Below, one piece after another: positions 5,978 to 9,045 of a DNA stretch of 9,045 bases; the stretch's first letter is position 1; every line of letters starts with the position of its first letter. Location: positions 1-9,045 of the forward strand of contig CAYXEN010000086.1 of assembly GCA_964464035.1 (NCBI GenBank), written 5' to 3'. Origin of the DNA: CAYXEN01 sp964464035. GTDB lineage: Bacteria; Krumholzibacteriota; Krumholzibacteriia; WVZY01. Below the pieces are notes generated by a model. That model saw only the letters and a list, made by a program, of their open reading frames with translations, searched no databases and was not told the DNA's origin. The translations under genes were made by a program, and so were the position numbers.

Positions 5978-6772
5978 TTGAACATAGGAGTGCTGATAAA
6001 AACCGTCCCGGACACGGAGAGCAAGATAAAATTGACGCCGGATGGAACGGCCGTAGAGACGTCCGGGATCAAGTACGTGATGAATCCATTCGACGAGTTC
6101 GCCGTAGAGGAGGCTCTGAAGATAAGAGAAAAGCTGGGTGGTGACTCCAAGGTGACGGTGATTTCCCTCGGCGGAGATCGTTCAGTCGAGACCCTCAGGA
6201 CCGCTTTGGCGATGGGAGCGGATGATGCGGTTCACGTGAGTGATCCCGCGTTCGAGGGCGGTGATGCGATCACAAATGCGAAGATCCTCGCGAAGGTCCT
6301 CGAGCCGTACGGTTTCGACCTCGTTCTCTGCGGCAAGCAGGGGATAGACTACGACGCCGCGCAGACGCCGGCGGCGGTCGCGGAGTATCTGGGAATGGCC
6401 CAGGCGTGTGTAGTCGTCGGACTGGAGGTTGGAGAATCCGGATCCTTGACGGCGAGGAGGAGGATAGAGGGAGGAGACGAAATCCTCGAAGTGAAACTCC
6501 CCGCCGTGATCACGTGCGAAAAAGGATTGAACGAGCCCCGCTACGCCTCCCTGCCTGGAATAATGAAGGCCAAGAAGAAGGAGATAAAGAAAGTGGGCCT
6601 GGCCGATACGGGATTGGATGCCGGCGAAGTCGGCGAGAACGGGGCCACCACCAAGATCGTCAAGTTCAATCACCTGCCGGAAAGGCCTCCGTGCAAGATG
6701 CTTTCCGGCGAGCCGCAGGAGGTCGCGGCCGAGCTCGTTCGTTCGTTGCGGGAGGATGCCAAGATAGTTTGA
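5978..6772 (+). CDS. etfB: Electron-transfer flavoprotein beta subunit
   Basis: The beta subunit (264 residues) of the heterodimeric electron-transfer flavoprotein, which takes electrons from acyl-CoA dehydrogenases. Translation opens with the family start 'MNIGVLIKTVPDTESKIKL', so the TTG at 5978 is the start. It is backed by a full AAGGAGG (5964-5970) 7 nt upstream. Key motifs are 'CGKQGIDYD' (118-126, nucleotide-binding region) and 'LNEPRYASLPGIMKAKKKEI' (184-203), the conserved recognition-loop signature by which Etf docks on dehydrogenases. The N-terminal part has the alternating beta/alpha pattern of the adenine-nucleotide-hydrolase-like fold ('ISLGGDRSVETLRTALAMGADDAVHV'). Whether this Etf is a plain electron carrier (AMP in the beta subunit) or a bifurcating type (second FAD) cannot be decided by eye. 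It lies 91 nt after the dehydrogenase gene and 72 nt before etfA, with no clear internal promoter. Confidence 0.96.
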   Translation: MNIGVLIKTVPDTESKIKLTPDGTAVETSGIKYVMNPFDEFAVEEALKIREKLGGDSKVTVISLGGDRSVETLRTALAMGADDAVHVSDPAFEGGDAITNAKILAKVLEPYGFDLVLCGKQGIDYDAAQTPAAVAEYLGMAQACVVVGLEVGESGSLTARRRIEGGDEILEVKLPAVITCEKGLNEPRYASLPGIMKAKKKEIKKVGLADTGLDAGEVGENGATTKIVKFNHLPERPPCKMLSGEPQEVAAELVRSLREDAKIV

Positions 6773-6814
6773 GTTCGAGGTGAGTATCGTTGAAATGACC
6801 ACACGATAATATAG

Positions 6815-6835
6815 AAAGGAGAGGGGAAGAGTCCC
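6815..6835 (+). promoter_or_regulatory. etfA ribosome binding site with a spacer hairpin
   Basis: AAAGGAG (6815-6821) is a strong Shine-Dalgarno but lies 23 nt from the etfA ATG (6845), far beyond the usual distance. The spacer contains GGGA-AGAG-TCCC (6824-6835), a 4-bp stem with a 4-nt loop. Folding it removes 12 nt and leaves an effective spacing of about 11 nt. No alternative start codon lies nearer the site, and an in-frame TAG at 6839-6841 rules out an upstream start. The only closer match is a weak GGA at 6836-6838. Confidence 0.45.
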
Positions 6836-6844
6836 GGATAGAAT

Positions 6845-7831
6845 ATGGGAAAGGACATACTGGTTTTCGCTGAGGTTCGAGAAGGTGTTCTGAAGAAGAT
6901 CACCATGGAATTGATATCCACGGCCAGGGAACTGTCCGCGAAGACGGGCGGGTCGGTGAACATAGCCGTTCTCGGCGCCGACAACTCGGCTCACGTGGAT
7001 GAACTCAAGTCGTATATCGACGGCAAGGTGTATTCCGTGAAAGGAGCTGCGCTCGATCGTTACTCGACCGATGGATTCGCCGCCGGGATGGAAGAAGTGA
7101 TGAAGAAGATGGGAGCGGGGTACGTGCTTTTCGGAGCGACGGCGATGGGGAAGGACCTTTCCGCGCGGGTGGCGGCCCGCTTCGGAAGCGCCCTCTTCAC
7201 CGATTGCACCGAGCTCGATGTCGTGGACGGCAACCTCAAGGTGAAGAGGCCCGTCTACTCCGGCAAGGTCTACGCTGAAGCCGTGGCCACCGGTTCCGAC
7301 TGGCAGATGGCGTCGGTGAGACCGAATATTTATCCTCCCGCGTCCAAGGAAGGCTCGGGGGGAGACGTGGAAACGATCGAGCTTGCGATCGCGGCGGACG
7401 AGCTCAAGTCCAGGGTGAAAGAAATAGTGGCCTCCGCCGGCGGAAGAAAGGACATTACGGAGGCGGAGATCATCGTCGCGGGCGGCAGGGCCCTGAAGAG
7501 CGAGGAGAACTTCAAACTTCTCGAAGACCTCGCCGATGTGCTTGGAGCTTCCGTGGGCGCTTCCAGAGCGGCAGTCGACGCGGGATTCGCTCCGCACTCC
7601 ATCCAGGTGGGACAGACGGGAAAGGTTGTCAATCCCAAGCTCTACATCGCCGTGGGTATTTCAGGCGCCATCCAGCACCTGGTGGGCATGAGAACCTCGA
7701 AGGTCATAGTCGCAGTCAACAAGGACCCGAACGCCCCCATCTTCCAGAAAGCGGACTACGGTATAGTCGGTGATCTTTTCGAGGTAGTGCCTGTCTTGAC
7801 CGAGGAGTTCAAGAAGCTTCTCAGCGCTTGA
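6845..7831 (+). CDS. etfA: Electron-transfer flavoprotein alpha subunit
   Basis: The alpha subunit (328 residues) carrying the redox-active FAD of the electron-transfer flavoprotein; it forms a heterodimer with EtfB and passes electrons onward. The N-terminal part ('MGKDILVFAEVREG') is the alpha/beta domain shared with EtfB. The C-terminal part is the classical FAD domain: 'GASRAAVDAG' (from 238), 'QVGQTGKVV' (from 254), 'LYIAVGISGAIQHLVGM' (G271-H278 core), 'NKDPNAPIF' (292-300) and 'ADYGIVGDL' (from 303). All signature residues are intact and the length is normal. No ferredoxin-like iron-sulfur extension is present at the N-terminus. ATG 6845 is the first in-frame start after a TAG at 6839. 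The gene order dehydrogenase-etfB-etfA makes the local dehydrogenase the likely partner. The downstream acceptor (Etf:quinone oxidoreductase or another) is not in the window. The gene ends 7 bp from a convergent gene, with no visible terminator. Confidence 0.96.
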   Translation: MGKDILVFAEVREGVLKKITMELISTARELSAKTGGSVNIAVLGADNSAHVDELKSYIDGKVYSVKGAALDRYSTDGFAAGMEEVMKKMGAGYVLFGATAMGKDLSARVAARFGSALFTDCTELDVVDGNLKVKRPVYSGKVYAEAVATGSDWQMASVRPNIYPPASKEGSGGDVETIELAIAADELKSRVKEIVASAGGRKDITEAEIIVAGGRALKSEENFKLLEDLADVLGASVGASRAAVDAGFAPHSIQVGQTGKVVNPKLYIAVGISGAIQHLVGMRTSKVIVAVNKDPNAPIFQKADYGIVGDLFEVVPVLTEEFKKLLSA

Positions 7832-7838
7832 AGCCGGC

Positions 7839-9045
7839 TCAGAAGGCATAGCCCAGGTCCAGCGAGAAGAGGGTCGTAGACGTGTCGTCGCCGGCCCTCT
7901 TGTGATTCACGGGTTCATGGCTGAGGAAACCGTTGACGGAGATGTTTCTCCACAGCTTGGCACTCGTGAAGAGAGTGAATCGATTGAACACATAGTCGGA
8001 GAATATGGAAGACTCCGGGTTGCTTCGGTAGGAATCATAGGATCTTTTTCCTCCTTCATAGGTGAACGACAACCAGAACCCGCTTCTCCGCAGAAATTCC
8101 GCTTTCACGACGGCTCCCCATTCCCGGTACTGATCCTCGGTGGATGCACCGCTTGTCAGGACTGAATGCATCGGTCCCGCGCCCAGTTCCAGCTCGAAGG
8201 AACGAAAGTACATGAGAAGGAGCGAGGTCTTTTCCTCGGTATAATTGAAATAAACGTCGTTGCTGGTATCGTATAAGTAGAATTCAGCCGCGTTCTCGAG
8301 CGATAAGACCCAGGGGCCTCGTTGCAAGGGGCGAAGCGTAAAGTGCGTGTTGGCGGTCCAATACGGGCTCCTGACCTGCCTGTCGTGGTAGATCTTTCGT
8401 TCGCCGTTGAACGAGAAGTGGACCTGTTTCTGTAATCCGAATTGCCTGCGGAACTCGAAATCGGCCGTGTACGATTCATAGCTTATCTGGCTGGTGTCGG
8501 GAATCGACTTGACCGCCCCGCCGGTTCCCATTTGCAGATAGGTGGACGAGAAGCGCTGTACGTCCAGACCCAAATGCACCGAGTTCTTCAGGTAGTCGTA
8601 GTCGAACTCGGTTCTTCTCGCGAAATCCATGCCCTCCACTCTGTCGGTCAAGCGCACCGTTCCGAAGCCGGGGTTGTAGTATTGTACGTATGCGGCTGCA
8701 TCGTATCTCTGATAGTCGTTTGCGTACGAGTAAGTCGTGTTCGACCGGAAGTCCTTGTTTGCGAAATATGCCGAGAACGCGAAGCGGGTGGGGCCGACGC
8801 TTCGGGCCAGGCTCATCCTGCCGGATTCCTCCACGCTGTTGTTTCCGATCGATGTGCCGCTTTCCATCCTGAAATAGTCACCGAGCATGGAGCCGAGAAC
8901 ATACTCGAGCCTGAGCCGGCTTCTCAATTCGATCACGTTGTCGACAGTGTCTTCCTCCACTATGGAGTATTTTTCGCTGAAGGAATCGAAACCGATTTCA
9001 AGGGATCCGTTCAAGCCCCGCGCTTGCAGTGTGGGGGGGAAGAAG
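7839..9045 (-). CDS. Outer-membrane beta-barrel protein (5' end beyond the window)
   Basis: At least 401 residues are visible. The frame stays open to the right edge, where the first readable residues are 'FFPPTLQARG LNGSLEIGFD'. The hydrophobic start followed by LQA suggests the end of a signal peptide, so the true start is probably only a short way outside; the TTG at 9014 is not a convincing start. The whole protein shows alternating polar/aromatic amphipathic strands rich in Tyr, Phe and Arg, separated by short polar turns ('FAFSAYFANKDF', 'TADFEFRRQFG', 'WLSFTYEGGKRSYDSY', 'FTLFTSAKLWRNISVNGFL'). It ends in 'TTLFSLDLGYAF', the C-terminal aromatic strand that the BAM machinery recognises. 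I infer an integral outer-membrane barrel, probably of many strands, but do not recognise the family, and no substrate can be named. It converges on etfA (7 bp apart) and is unlikely to share its function. Confidence 0.75.
   Translation of the reverse strand, partial: FFPPTLQARGLNGSLEIGFDSFSEKYSIVEEDTVDNVIELRSRLRLEYVLGSMLGDYFRMESGTSIGNNSVEESGRMSLARSVGPTRFAFSAYFANKDFRSNTTYSYANDYQRYDAAAYVQYYNPGFGTVRLTDRVEGMDFARRTEFDYDYLKNSVHLGLDVQRFSSTYLQMGTGGAVKSIPDTSQISYESYTADFEFRRQFGLQKQVHFSFNGERKIYHDRQVRSPYWTANTHFTLRPLQRGPWVLSLENAAEFYLYDTSNDVYFNYTEEKTSLLLMYFRSFELELGAGPMHSVLTSGASTEDQYREWGAVVKAEFLRRSGFWLSFTYEGGKRSYDSYRSNPESSIFSDYVFNRFTLFTSAKLWRNISVNGFLSHEPVNHKRAGDDTSTTLFSLDLGYAF

Noticed and set aside
6790..6815. 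Internal promoter before etfA (TTGAAA ... TATAGA)
   Set aside because: The spacer is only 14 bp and GATAAT is even closer; neither fits a sigma70 promoter.
6182..7597. Minus-strand open frame (471 codons) opposite etfB and etfA
   Set aside because: It spans two confident genes and their gap in antisense, has biased composition and shows no ribosome binding site or recognisable motif.
1..9045. CRISPR array, tRNA/rRNA genes, insertion sequences, phage or toxin-antitoxin genes
   Set aside because: I scanned both strands by eye and saw no regular direct repeats, no cloverleaf with CCA-end context, and no transposase or integrase motifs.

Overview
The window looks like a piece of a genome from an uncultured Gram-negative bacterium of the FCB superphylum (Fibrobacteres-Chlorobi-Bacteroidetes and related candidate phyla such as Krumholzibacteriota, Eisenbacteria, Latescibacterota or KSB1-like lineages). 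Two secreted proteins end in the 'NPFNP...IYD..G.LVRTLVD...GVYFY.L....F...KKMVLLK' type of C-terminal FlgD-like / type IX-like sorting domain common in that group, and an outer-membrane beta-barrel protein is present. The phylum is an inference from protein style only. Coding regions are moderately GC-rich. The promoters look sigma70-like (TTGACA/TATAAT type), not the Bacteroidetes type.

Layout: (1) positions 1-908, + strand, is the 3' part of a secreted FG-GAP/VCBS-repeat protein with a C-terminal sorting domain, followed by a hairpin terminator (1004-1051). (2) 1051-1470, - strand, is a small YkgJ-family cysteine-cluster protein. (3) 1471-1788 is a relatively AT-rich divergent intergenic region with one well-spaced sigma70-type promoter facing each way. 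(4) 1789-4389, + strand, is an 866-residue secreted M6 (immune inhibitor A-like) metalloprotease with a signal peptide, HExxH catalytic motif, an inserted jelly-roll-like domain, a TIG/IPT-like domain and a sorting tail. A GC-rich intrinsic terminator follows it (4492-4533). (5) 4654-7831, + strand, is an apparent operon: consensus promoter, acyl-CoA dehydrogenase (GTG start), etfB (TTG start), etfA (ATG start). (6) 7839 to the right edge, - strand, is an outer-membrane beta-barrel protein ending in Phe. It converges on etfA with only 7 bp between the stop codons.

Functionally there are two unrelated themes. The left half encodes exported proteins that share one C-terminal targeting module, consistent with extracellular proteolysis and adhesion. 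The right half is a fatty-acid / short-chain acyl-CoA oxidation (or butyryl-CoA) module in which the dehydrogenase passes electrons to the electron-transfer flavoprotein encoded immediately downstream.

I found no RNA genes, CRISPR array, insertion sequence or other mobile element, and nothing I would call a new multi-gene system. The more interesting points are regulatory and architectural: a small hairpin that appears to restore the Shine-Dalgarno to start distance of etfA, the nested domain in the M6 protease, the divergent promoter region, and an orphan beta-barrel packed tail-to-tail against etfA.
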